Shown here: piece by piece, positions 44,523 through 53,095 of the stretch
Numbering within the stretch: position 1 is the stretch's first letter
How the letters are laid out: each line of letters starts with the position of its first letter
Origin: Gluconobacter sp. Dm-62
GTDB lineage: Bacteria > Pseudomonadota > Alphaproteobacteria > Acetobacterales > Acetobacteraceae
NCBI RefSeq assembly: GCF_018256155.1
Contig: NZ_JAERLY010000001.1
Span: 186,001 to 250,000 of the forward strand
Length of the DNA: 64,000 nucleotides
Direction of reading: 5' to 3'
The notes under the pieces: generated by a model
Databases searched by the model: none
What the model saw: the letters and a program-made list of their open reading frames with translations, nothing else
Told to the model about the DNA's origin: nothing
Position numbers and translations under genes: made by a program

Positions 44523-45845
44523 ATGGTCATGCTCACACCCTCCCAGCGGCAGGCGCTTGATGAAATCATTGCCGCACATGCCGCAGGACGGCCGACGCAT
44601 CTTCTGACGGGGTATGCGGGAAGCGGCAAGACGACGCTGATGCAGGCCGTTGCCCGGCATTTCATGGCCGAAAAGAAGGTAGTCGTCATCACGGCGCCTA
44701 CCCACAAGGCCACCGCCGTCCTGCGTTCAAAAGTCGATCGGGACGTCGATTGCCGGACAATCCAAAGCCTGCTGAGCCTTCAGCCGTCCTCACAGGGCAC
44801 GACCACAACCCTCGTGCGCTCCAAGCGGCCGCAGACGATCGCCGATGGGGTCGTGATCGTCGATGAATGTTCGATGCTGTCCGCGGAACTGATGAACTGG
44901 ATCCGCGACCTGCTGCGCTACTGCTTCGTGCTGTTCGTGGGCGATCCGGCCCAGCTTCCACCCGTGGGAGAGGCTGCGTCCCCGTCCTTTTCCGTGCCGT
45001 CACGCTCCCATCTCGAAACCGTCGTGCGGCAGGCGGCGGGTAATCCGATCCTCGAAGCCGCAACCATCATCCGGCACAGTCAGGGCAGTGAAGCCAACTG
45101 GAGCTGGGTCCGCGATGCGCGTCAGGACCAGATGGGCCTGTTCCTGCCCAAGGATGTGGAAAGCTGGGTCCGAAAGGCCTTCCTGTCCGATGCTTTTGCC
45201 GAAGACAACGACTGGTGCCGCTATCTGTGCTGGACGAATGCGCGGGTGCATCAGATCAACCGGATGGTTCGGCTCTGGCGCTATGGCGGTGAGACGCCCA
45301 CGCCATTCATGCCCGGCGAGCGTGTGGTGTCCCGCGCGCCCTTCTCCGTCCAGCAGGAAGAAAGCGGCCCGCGTCAGGCCATCGCCACGAACGAGGAAGT
45401 CCTCGTCATGGACATCAAGCCCGGTCGGCTGTCGTACAAGTTCGAGCTCTGCAAGGACGTCCCGGCCTGGGTCGCGGATATCGCGTCATGGGAAGTGACG
45501 CTGCTGACCATGGCGGGCGAGGAAATCACCGGCCACATCGTGCAGAACCCCAAGGATCTGGAGGCCGTGGACCGGCGTCTGGTGCAGGAAGCGAAACAGC
45601 AGCACCGGCGTTGGAGCCACCGTTTCGCGTTTCACAACGCGCTGCTCCAGCTTCAGGCGATCTATGCCATGACGGTCCATACGGCACAGGGCAGCACGTT
45701 CAGAAACGTGTTCGTGGATCTCGGCGATATTGGGCGCCGCGCCCGGCAGAACCCGCTGGAGACGCAGCAGCTTTGCTACGTGGCGGTGACGCGCGCGACC
45801 GACATGGTATTTCTTGTCAACACTGCGGGTCTTTCCGCACGATAG
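44523..45845 (+). CDS. Dda/RecD-like SF1B DNA helicase
   Basis: ATP-dependent 5'-3' helicase of 440 residues resembling phage T4 Dda and the RecD2/UvrD_C_2 group. Motifs: Q-motif LTPSQRQALDEI, I GYAGSGKTTL (about 30-39), Ia APTHKATAVL (about 58), II VIVDECSM (about 111), III GDPAQLPPVGE (about 140), IV/V QLQAIYAMTVHTAQGSTF (about 380) and VI CYVAVTRA (about 423). It lacks the N-terminal domains of RecD2, so it is the compact Dda type. Its stop lies inside the 3' end of the BASS gene on the other strand (29-bp overlap). Confidence 0.88.
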   Translation: MVMLTPSQRQALDEIIAAHAAGRPTHLLTGYAGSGKTTLMQAVARHFMAEKKVVVITAPTHKATAVLRSKVDRDVDCRTIQSLLSLQPSSQGTTTTLVRSKRPQTIADGVVIVDECSMLSAELMNWIRDLLRYCFVLFVGDPAQLPPVGEAASPSFSVPSRSHLETVVRQAAGNPILEAATIIRHSQGSEANWSWVRDARQDQMGLFLPKDVESWVRKAFLSDAFAEDNDWCRYLCWTNARVHQINRMVRLWRYGGETPTPFMPGERVVSRAPFSVQQEESGPRQAIATNEEVLVMDIKPGRLSYKFELCKDVPAWVADIASWEVTLLTMAGEEITGHIVQNPKDLEAVDRRLVQEAKQQHRRWSHRFAFHNALLQLQAIYAMTVHTAQGSTFRNVFVDLGDIGRRARQNPLETQQLCYVAVTRATDMVFLVNTAGLSAR

Positions 45846-46737
45846 GACGCGACGCCCACAGCGACGCCAGAATGGACCCCGAGACGTTGTGCCAGATGGA
45901 GAAAACTGCTCCCGGCAGCGCCGCCAGTGGCGAGAAATAAAGCCGCCCCAGCGTCGCGGCGAGGCCCGAGTTCTGCATCCCGACTTCCAGCGCCAGCGTG
46001 CGACAGACCGTCTCGTCAAATCCGAGCAGCCGCCCGCCCCAGTAGCCGCCTAGAAGTCCGATCCCGTTATGCAGGATGACCGCCAGCAGCATGATCGGGC
46101 CAGCCTCTTTCAAAGACGGCCCCACCCCCGCGACGATGGCCCCGATGATGAGCAGGATTGAGACCATGGCCACAAGCGGCAAGGCTGGCTCGACCTGGCG
46201 GACAGCGCGGTGGCACAGGGTATTCAAAATCACCCCCGCCAGAACAGGAAGTGCCACCATCGTCAGGATGCTGCGAAACAGCGCCCAGCTATCCACGGCA
46301 ACGCCCGCCGAGACATAGAACCGCACCAGAAGCGGCGTCGCAACGATCCCGACAAGGGTCGAAAACGCGCTTATGCTCACGGACAGCGCAACATCCCCGC
46401 GCGACAGATAGATCATGACATTCGAGGCCGTCCCGCTCGACACGCAGCCCACCAGCACCATGCCCGTCGCCAGCGCAGGCGGCATCGACAGCAGATGCGC
46501 AATCCCCCAGGCCGCCAGCGGCATGACGAGATAGTGCAGCCCCACCCCCGCCAGAACGGGCGCGGGACGACGCAGGATGCGGCCAAAATCGGCAGGCGTC
46601 AGGGAAACGCCCATCGTGAACATGACAAAGGCCAGAAGCGGCGTAATGGCTGGCACCAGAGTCAGGAACGGTCCCGGCAGAAGGAGAGCGAGGCCGGACA
46701 CCACGATGGCCCAGATCGGGAAAAGACGCGTCATCAT
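45817..46737 (-). CDS. Bile acid:sodium symporter family (BASS/PanS-like) transporter
   Basis: Inner-membrane protein of 306 residues with nine or ten hydrophobic helices and the BASS (SBF-like) signatures FVMFTMGVSLTPADF (about 38), VLVGCVSSGTASNVMIYLSRGDVALSVSISAFST (about 94-127) and ALEVGMQNSGLAATLGRLYF (about 251). Relatives such as PanS move ketopantoate or other organic acids; others carry bile-acid-like or alpha-keto acids. The substrate is unknown here. It diverges from the diguanylate cyclase. Confidence 0.88.
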   Translation of the reverse strand: MMTRLFPIWAIVVSGLALLLPGPFLTLVPAITPLLAFVMFTMGVSLTPADFGRILRRPAPVLAGVGLHYLVMPLAAWGIAHLLSMPPALATGMVLVGCVSSGTASNVMIYLSRGDVALSVSISAFSTLVGIVATPLLVRFYVSAGVAVDSWALFRSILTMVALPVLAGVILNTLCHRAVRQVEPALPLVAMVSILLIIGAIVAGVGPSLKEAGPIMLLAVILHNGIGLLGGYWGGRLLGFDETVCRTLALEVGMQNSGLAATLGRLYFSPLAALPGAVFSIWHNVSGSILASLWASRPIVRKDPQC

Positions 46738-47000
46738 GAAATCGGAACCATTACGGAAAAGTGTTCTTCAGGGGACATGCGGCACATCTGATGAAAATGA
46801 TAAAGTCGCCCTTATGCCGGGCGCCAGCCACGCCGTCATCCCTTCAGCTAAAAAGCACAGCAAGGAAACAGCCTGAAAAATGCCATTAACCCGGAGGTAA
46901 GGTCGGACTGCCTTTATTGCGTTTCCAGGGATTCGAAGACCGTCTGCCTGCCTTTACGGGAGTGGCCTGCACAGCCTGTTTGATAGATTATGCTTCATCA

Positions 47001-48209
47001 ATGAGTCCTGATCCTCCTACCCTGCTTGGATGCAGCGCAGTTATTTTCCTGCTTCTGGGTGTTCATTTCATCCTGTCTGAACTCTCCAGCAGGCAATGGT
47101 CGCGTATGGCCTGGTATGCGGCACCTTTTCTTCTGGGATCAGTCTCCGGCCTGTTTTTCACGGTTCCTGCCACGCTGCCTGGCCTGTGGGGACTACGGCT
47201 TGGTGCTCTTTTCATGCTCCTTGCGTACGGGACAGCCTGGCAGGCCATGCGGGTCATGCTGGGCTGTCAGTCGCAGCCTCTGATCGTGCTGCTGACCTGC
47301 AGCGCGTCTTTCATGCTTTCGATACTGGCCGGTCCGACAGGTCTGGTTCACGTGGTCAGCACGGCCTTTCGTCTGGCCGCCATTGCCAGCTTCCACATTT
47401 TCGCGGCCTGCGGCCTGCGACACAACCTTTCGATCAGGACCCCCGCAAGACGCACCCTGCTGAAGCTGCTCAACGTCTATGCGGGATTCCATCTCCTGCT
47501 TGTCCCGTTTGTTCTGTGGATACCGGCCCCTCTCGGAGCCGCGCCAACCACCATCTGGGCCGTGACAACCTATAATTTTCTGGCAATCATAGAGGTGGCA
47601 CTTTTTGCGCTGGCCATGATCGCCATCCCCTGGGAGCAACTGGCATTCCGGCAGCAGGAACTGATCCTGCAGGATCCCCTCTCAGGCGGCAGCAACCGCC
47701 GGGCCTTTCAGTCGTGGCTGGAAAATAACGGAAAGATCTGCACGCGTGAAGCACTGCTGATGGTCGATATCGACCATTTCAAGTCCATCAATGATGCTCA
47801 TGGTCATGCAGTCGGAGATCAGATCATCACCGCCATGGGCCGCGTCTGTACAGACATCCTCTATCCGCCGACAGTTCTGTTCCGCATTGGTGGAGACGAA
47901 TTTGTCGTGGTGTTCCAGTGTGCCAGCCCCGAGGAGATGCTTGCTACCGCACAACGTCTCAGAAAGGCTTTCCGGACCGAAACACGCATAATCGGAGGTG
48001 CAGCAGTGGCGGCAACGCTCAGTATAGGCGCCGCGTTATGCCCCGGCACGGGGATTGCCAGAACAGAGCTTCTGGCCCGCGCAGACAGTGCCCTCTATGC
48101 CGCAAAACAGACAGGGCGGGATCGTGTGGTACATTTCCCGTGGGAAGACGAGGAGATGTCTCCCGCCCCTGCCAATGACCCGACAGCCATTGCCGAGACA
48201 GGCCTCTGA
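47001..48209 (+). CDS. Membrane-bound diguanylate cyclase (GGDEF)
   Basis: Makes cyclic di-GMP from two GTP. Six or seven N-terminal membrane helices (about residues 10-215) are followed by the catalytic domain from about residue 225: LSGGSNRRAF, LMVDIDHFKSINDAHGHAVGD and the intact active-site loop RIGGDEF (about 324). The inhibitory I-site RxxD upstream of the GGDEF loop reads YPPT, so product feedback at that site is lost. The start is uncertain: the ATG at 47001 gives 402 residues and begins just before the first helix; a TTG at 46917 would give 430. Neither has a good ribosome binding site. No phosphodiesterase (EAL) domain is attached. Confidence 0.87.
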   Translation: MSPDPPTLLGCSAVIFLLLGVHFILSELSSRQWSRMAWYAAPFLLGSVSGLFFTVPATLPGLWGLRLGALFMLLAYGTAWQAMRVMLGCQSQPLIVLLTCSASFMLSILAGPTGLVHVVSTAFRLAAIASFHIFAACGLRHNLSIRTPARRTLLKLLNVYAGFHLLLVPFVLWIPAPLGAAPTTIWAVTTYNFLAIIEVALFALAMIAIPWEQLAFRQQELILQDPLSGGSNRRAFQSWLENNGKICTREALLMVDIDHFKSINDAHGHAVGDQIITAMGRVCTDILYPPTVLFRIGGDEFVVVFQCASPEEMLATAQRLRKAFRTETRIIGGAAVAATLSIGAALCPGTGIARTELLARADSALYAAKQTGRDRVVHFPWEDEEMSPAPANDPTAIAETGL

Positions 48210-48222
48210 CGCGCACGGAGGC

Positions 48223-48522
48223 TCACGGCGTCTTTCTGCCCGTAGCAACACGGTGTTCCCTGTATCGCGCGAGCGCTGTCCATCCAAGCGCGACCACAAG
48301 GGCAGCCACTGAAAACGTTCCAGACCAGACCAGAATGGCTGTAGACGCCCGATCTGCAAAGCACAGGATGAGAGCCAGAACGGGCAATATAAAACGCAGT
48401 CTATCCGCTCCTCGTGGAAAAGATGGCCTCTGCAAATGCGCGAAACGTAACATCTTGGGTTCCTGGAGCGCCTGGAGGAAAAGGCTCAGGCTCCACAGCA
48501 GGACGCAGATAAAGATGGTCAC
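48223..48522 (-). CDS. DUF3325-like small membrane protein
   Basis: A 99-residue protein with three hydrophobic segments (IFICVLLWSLSLFLQAL, FILPVLALILCFA, FSVAALVVALGWTALA). The GTG at 48522 overlaps the PepSY protein stop codon (GTGA), giving coupled translation; the open frame extends further upstream, but in sequence that is coding in another frame. DUF3325 proteins occur next to PepSY-TM and siderophore receptor genes, the same setting as here. Function unknown. Converges on the GGDEF gene (13 bp). Confidence 0.75.
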   Translation of the reverse strand: MTIFICVLLWSLSLFLQALQEPKMLRFAHLQRPSFPRGADRLRFILPVLALILCFADRASTAILVWSGTFSVAALVVALGWTALARYREHRVATGRKTP

Positions 48523-49985
48523 AGCCGCCGCGCCACCTGAAACGAGATGAGCGCCAGAACGAGTGCCACCATATCCGTGGCGGCAAAAACCGTCGGCACA
48601 TGAAAAAGCGTGATTCCGGGCCGGGTTGCAACATCCAGCGGTGTCAGTAACAGGCCCAGTACAGCCAGACAGCACAGCTGGATTTTCCATCCCTGAAATG
48701 GCCGGTACAGAATGCTCCAGCCCAGCCCTGCGAGCGCGCTGAGCGCCCAGACAGCAAAAAAGACATGTCCTTCCGCAAAGGGCCGGTCAGGCAGCCCGAC
48801 TGGCAGGATACGATTGGCCCAGAAAAAGCCCAGTGTGGCGATCGGAAATCCTGCGATACTGCCGATGGCCAGTCCTTCGGCAATCCGGAACACCAGCCTG
48901 TGACCTGACTGGCGGCGACGTTTCATCAGGAAGATGACCGATCCGCTCGCAAACATGACGGCCCCCATCGCCCCCGACAGAAAATACAGCCAGCGCATGC
49001 CAGGTCCGGTCCAGCGGGCATAATGCAGGCCATCAAGCAGTTGCTGCGTATGGGTGATCGGGCTGGGGAGCAGGACGTGGCGTAGGACATGGCTGTCTAT
49101 GGGACTGAAATCGACATGTTCACGCGTCAGCAGCGGGCCGGATGCATCAGTCCGGGACACGAGAATACTCTGAGGCAGAAACAGGATGAAGCCGACCTGA
49201 CCTGCACCAAGAGTCTGTTCGGCTTCCGACAGGATGGGGGCCAGAGGCGGCAATGGAGCGACAGGTCTGGCAGTCGGCTTTTCGGGCACTTCAGGCCCGG
49301 ACGGCACAGAGGTCCGGAAAGTGTTCTCAATGGACGTCGTGTAGGATACGGGCGGAAAGAGCGTCCGTGCACGGATGAATGTGCCACTATAGGCCATCAG
49401 GATAATGAAAGGCAGGAACGGCACGCTCGCCACCACATGCACATCTAGCCAGGCGCGCAGTCTGGCGGCAAAGGGGCGCAGAAGCGTCAGATCGGAGACC
49501 AGCCCTTTCAGGTGGATGATGATGCCGGAGCCGATCGTAACCAGAAGTGCAAGCCCGGCGAGCGCAATAATGGTTTCGCCGTAGATCCCGCTCCGCATCG
49601 TATAATGGAGATTATAAAAGAAGGTTCCCCCTGCCGTAGCGCGGGCTGTAAGGCGGTCTCCGGTCTGTGGATTGTATGGGACGGTAAGAAACTCGTACCC
49701 ATCATGATGCTGGAGACGCAGGTAAGGGTCCCGCACAGAGGGGAGAGTTATGAACGGCTTTTCGCCCTGCGCGATCAGATCCTGTACGGCTGGGAGCACA
49801 TGATCCAGTGATCGGGGGGAAAATTGACCGGTCTGCGGGGGGACTTCCGGCTGGAGCCAGCGCGTCAGTTCGGTGTCGAACATGGCCAGGCAGCCGGTTG
49901 CGAAAACGCAGAACAGCACGAGGCCCGCGGCAAAGCCGACCCATGCGTGAAGCCATCCCATCCGGGTCCGGAGCGTATCCTGCAT
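48519..49985 (-). CDS. PepSY-associated TM protein (PiuB-like, putative ferric-siderophore reductase)
   Basis: Inner-membrane protein of 488 residues with the PepSY_TM layout: helix WLHAWVGFAAGLVLFCVFATGCLAMFDTELTRW (residues about 11-43), a periplasmic PepSY portion, conserved His residues in FFYNLHYTMRSG (about 125) and DVHVVASVPFLPFIILMAYSGTF (about 180-205), LLDGLHYARWTGPGMRWLYFLSGAMGAVM (about 318-345) and further helices at the C-terminus. Proteins of this type, PiuB and relatives, lie beside siderophore receptors and are thought to reduce the imported ferric complex. Its start overlaps the upstream stop (TGATG). The paired His in membrane helices would suit haem. Confidence 0.87.
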   Translation of the reverse strand: MQDTLRTRMGWLHAWVGFAAGLVLFCVFATGCLAMFDTELTRWLQPEVPPQTGQFSPRSLDHVLPAVQDLIAQGEKPFITLPSVRDPYLRLQHHDGYEFLTVPYNPQTGDRLTARATAGGTFFYNLHYTMRSGIYGETIIALAGLALLVTIGSGIIIHLKGLVSDLTLLRPFAARLRAWLDVHVVASVPFLPFIILMAYSGTFIRARTLFPPVSYTTSIENTFRTSVPSGPEVPEKPTARPVAPLPPLAPILSEAEQTLGAGQVGFILFLPQSILVSRTDASGPLLTREHVDFSPIDSHVLRHVLLPSPITHTQQLLDGLHYARWTGPGMRWLYFLSGAMGAVMFASGSVIFLMKRRRQSGHRLVFRIAEGLAIGSIAGFPIATLGFFWANRILPVGLPDRPFAEGHVFFAVWALSALAGLGWSILYRPFQGWKIQLCCLAVLGLLLTPLDVATRPGITLFHVPTVFAATDMVALVLALISFQVARRL

Positions 49986-50302
49986 CAGAAACGCAACGTG
50001 ACGGCCAGAATGGCGACCAGACAGACAGCCCCTGCGATGATGCTGCCCCGTAACGGGCTACGCGTCCCAAAAGCGACCAGAAGCAGGACAGGAAACGCAG
50101 CAATAGCAATCATCTGCCCGAAGATCGTCGCATCATGCCGCGCACCCGGTCCCCATTTCGGCGACCCCAGTGTGATGAAATGCGCTGCTGTCCAGGCGAG
50201 TGCCAAACCGAGCAGGGCGCGCCAGAGCCATCGCCGGGCTGGCGAGGGCGCACGTGACGCAGAGCGACGGGACGGTGTTTCTGTCGGGACTTCAGGAAGC
50301 AT
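49985..50302 (-). CDS. DUF3649-like small membrane protein
   Basis: A 105-residue protein with a basic N-terminus (SRRSASRAPSPARRWLWR) and three hydrophobic segments (ALLGLALAWTAAHFITLG, MIAIAAFPVLLLVAF, GSIIAGAVCLVAILAVTL). Between the first two is an AT/DATIFGQM segment like that in DUF3649. It sits between the receptor and the PepSY gene; both junctions are 1-base stop/start overlaps (TGATG), so all are translated as a unit. Function unknown; probably helps the reductase. Confidence 0.72.
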   Translation of the reverse strand: MLPEVPTETPSRRSASRAPSPARRWLWRALLGLALAWTAAHFITLGSPKWGPGARHDATIFGQMIAIAAFPVLLLVAFGTRSPLRGSIIAGAVCLVAILAVTLRF

Positions 50303-52599
50303 CAGAAATTCGAGCGCAGGGTAAACATGAAGTTCCGGGGCTCACCATAGTAGTTGTAGTAATAGAAATTGCCGAGCCGCTGATAATAGCGCGTGTTCGA
50401 GATATTGTTGAGGTTCATTGTCAGCGCCAGATAGCGGTTCCACTGGTACCCCACCTGCGCAGATGCCGTGATGTAGCCGGGCTGCGTCACAAGGCGATTG
50501 CTTCCGAACGTGCTGCTCTGCGCGTTAATGCCCCCGCCGATGCTCCAGATGTTCTTCTGCGCGCCCTTGTAGGGTTCGAAGCGATAATGCGTCCAGAGCT
50601 TCCACAGATGACGCGGCGAGTTCGCGGCATAGGCCAGACCCGCACTGGTGGGCGTGCCGTTATCGACGATGCGGTTGTCGTTATAGGTATAGCTGGCATT
50701 GATATCCCAACCTGGCAGGGGACGGCCGATCACTTCGACTTCCGCGCCCTGGCTGCGGGTCTTGCCGGCAGCGACGTAGCAGGTATCAGCATGGCTCGGA
50801 CCACAGGTGGGGTCCAGATCGCTGTTGGCGATGGCATCGTTGCGCTGGATGATCCTGTAGCCCGCCATCGTGAAGCTCAGCATCTGGTTGAACAGCGCGC
50901 CTTTCATGCCGCCTTCAAGCTGACCGCCGCGCACGGGCTGAAGCTGGTGTCCATCGACGCCATAGGCCGATTGCGGGCTGAACGTGTCGGTATAGCTGGC
51001 GTAAAGCGTGATATGCGGCAGAACGTGATAGACTAGCGCGGCATAAGGCGTGAGGATACCCTGCTGGTTGATGGAGGTTTCGGTGACCGCGCCCGGCACC
51101 AGATCACGCGATTTCTGCACATAGCCGCTGATACGCCCGCCCAGCGTCAGGAAAATGCTCGGCATGAGCTGGAAGCGCCCCTGCCCGTACACGCCCCACT
51201 GCTCGGTTGGCTCCCAGCTACGGCTCTTGATGGATGGGAGAATGGCATTTGAAATCGCGCCGTAATCGCTGATCGGCAGACCGGCCAGAGCCGCATTCGT
51301 GCGCGAATTGACGCTCGCGCCGCCCCCTTCATAAACATAACGATTGTAGTTCGCGCCAATCATGAGCGTGTGCGTCCGGTTCAAAAGATGGAGCGGGCCA
51401 GTTAGGTAACCGTCCACCCCATCATTGGTCTCGCTGTAAATGGAGCGTGCGGCAACGTAGTTCGCGGTCTGGGCGGCGGCCGTGTAGGCGTTGATATAGC
51501 TGTATTGCAGGTTGGTATCAGCCGTTCTGTGCCGTCCGGTGACGCGCCCGACCCAGCCCATGCCGAAGCGCCGTTCGAGCTGTCCCATGACTTCGGTGGT
51601 GGGCACCTGGCTCTTGTTCCAGTCCGACCCGATGAACGTATTACGCGGCAGATTGAGGTCCGCTCCCGTCCCGGCCAGACGTGGCACACCCATATAGCGC
51701 GTCGTGTCATTGGACTGCGAGGTGACGGAGACGGTCAGGGTTGTCCGGCGATCGATATGGATGCCCGTAACGCCATAGATCGTCCAGCGCCGGTCATAGG
51801 CGTTCTTATAAAAGGAATCCCGATCGGTGCCGGACATCACGAGGCGGGCGGAGACGATCTTCGAGTTCCCGATCGGACCGCCGAGATCGACCGTGGCGTG
51901 GTAATTGTTCCACGACCCGGCGCTGAAGGAGGCATTGCCCTGAAAGGTTTCGGTCGGGCGTTTGTGCACGAAATTGACACTGCCGCCCGGCGCGCTCGAA
52001 CCCTGTAACACACCGTCGGGGCCGCGCAGAACCTCGATCCGGTCATAGATCGAAAGGTCGAACTGCTGCCCAAGCTGGAGACCGCCCGTTGCGGGGGACC
52101 CATCATACTGGGCCGCAAGCTGGAAGCCACGGGACGTAAACCCTGCCGTTCCATCACCGTAAAGATTGACGTTGACGCCCGCGACCTGCTTGAGCGCGTT
52201 ATCGACCGTGAAAAGGTTCTGGTCCTTCATCTGCTGCGTGCTCAGGACGGAAATCGACTGGGGGACATCTTCCGGCCGCAGCAGCATGCGCGTCGTGGAA
52301 ACCGCGCTCACGGTATAGGTCCCACTTCCGTCCGTAGATGCTGTCGGGCGATGTCCGTGCACCAGAAGCTGCTCGACACTTCCCGGCAGACTGTCGTCCG
52401 GTCGGCTTGCAGAAGACGCAGGTTTTTTCTTCGCAGACGCCTTACCCTGCTCGTATTTCGCAGCCGTAAGATCAGGCGGCACGCTCTGGGCCACTGCCTC
52501 CTCCCACCCACCGGACAGCAGCGCGATGGCGTACAGGGTTTTTCTGAACCCTGTTCCCGGGCGAGAACACGAAGCCGGATTAGTCCCTGTCTGCATCAT
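50302..52599 (-). CDS. TonB-dependent siderophore receptor
   Basis: Outer-membrane ferric-siderophore receptor, 765 residues: signal peptide (about 1-37, ending AVA), a Lys/Ser-rich linker, and the siderophore-receptor plug with RPEDVPQSISVLSTQQMKDQ (about 112), TSRGFQLAAQYDGSPA, YDRIEVLRGPDGVLQGSSAPGG and VNFVHKRPT (about 213). The barrel ends ...RNFMFTLRSNF with the required Phe. It resembles the FhuE/FpvA-type subfamily. A perfect Fur box lies 62 bp upstream. Heads a four-gene operon with DUF3649-like, PepSY and DUF3325-like proteins. Confidence 0.94.
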   Translation of the reverse strand: MMQTGTNPASCSRPGTGFRKTLYAIALLSGGWEEAVAQSVPPDLTAAKYEQGKASAKKKPASSASRPDDSLPGSVEQLLVHGHRPTASTDGSGTYTVSAVSTTRMLLRPEDVPQSISVLSTQQMKDQNLFTVDNALKQVAGVNVNLYGDGTAGFTSRGFQLAAQYDGSPATGGLQLGQQFDLSIYDRIEVLRGPDGVLQGSSAPGGSVNFVHKRPTETFQGNASFSAGSWNNYHATVDLGGPIGNSKIVSARLVMSGTDRDSFYKNAYDRRWTIYGVTGIHIDRRTTLTVSVTSQSNDTTRYMGVPRLAGTGADLNLPRNTFIGSDWNKSQVPTTEVMGQLERRFGMGWVGRVTGRHRTADTNLQYSYINAYTAAAQTANYVAARSIYSETNDGVDGYLTGPLHLLNRTHTLMIGANYNRYVYEGGGASVNSRTNAALAGLPISDYGAISNAILPSIKSRSWEPTEQWGVYGQGRFQLMPSIFLTLGGRISGYVQKSRDLVPGAVTETSINQQGILTPYAALVYHVLPHITLYASYTDTFSPQSAYGVDGHQLQPVRGGQLEGGMKGALFNQMLSFTMAGYRIIQRNDAIANSDLDPTCGPSHADTCYVAAGKTRSQGAEVEVIGRPLPGWDINASYTYNDNRIVDNGTPTSAGLAYAANSPRHLWKLWTHYRFEPYKGAQKNIWSIGGGINAQSSTFGSNRLVTQPGYITASAQVGYQWNRYLALTMNLNNISNTRYYQRLGNFYYYNYYGEPRNFMFTLRSNF

Positions 52600-52660
52600 A
52601 CGCGCTTTCGAGTGGTCGTTTGTCAGTTACATCCCGTAACAGGAGTGAAGTGAACTTATA

Positions 52661-52675
52661 TGAGAATCATTCTCA
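52661..52675. promoter_or_regulatory. Perfect Fur box
   Basis: TGAGAATCATTCTCA is a perfect 7-1-7 palindrome of the Fur type, 61 bp before the receptor start codon. Iron-replete repression of the receptor-PepSY operon is expected. It may also affect the divergent MFS gene, although that starts 420 bp away. Confidence 0.9.
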
Positions 52676-53095
52676 CTAACAGGGCGAATGTGGTGATTTG
52701 GTTCCTGGCAATACTTTATATGAAAACAGCCATTCCTCTTTAACGCTCAGGAAATCCGGCTGTCGGCCACATGTCTGAAGCCGGGCGCTCCTTAGCCGGA
52801 AACGCCGCATTCTCCTCCCTTCGATCACGTCCCTCATCTCAAGAGGATTGGGCCTTCAGAACGGCACCCTGAAGCAGTCCTGATGAAGCCTCGCGAATCC
52901 GTGATTTCCTGCCGACGAACCGAAAACGATAATATCCATAAGTCGCTGAAAAAACGGGCTTTCGCGGAACATTCAGCCCTTCCCAAAACGATCATGACAT
53001 GGACTTGAATTTTTTGGTTTCCGTCATGCGCTCAAAGTGTCAAAAGCCCTCGCGTTCGGGACGCTCAGGTCGCCGTTCCAGTCAGGAAGTCCGCC
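52676..53095. other. Intergenic region, receptor operon / MFS gene
   Basis: 420 bp without a supportable gene; open frames entering it are continuations of out-of-frame readings of the MFS gene. No strong hairpin or recognisable site apart from the Fur box at its left edge. It should contain the MFS promoter. Confidence 0.5.
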
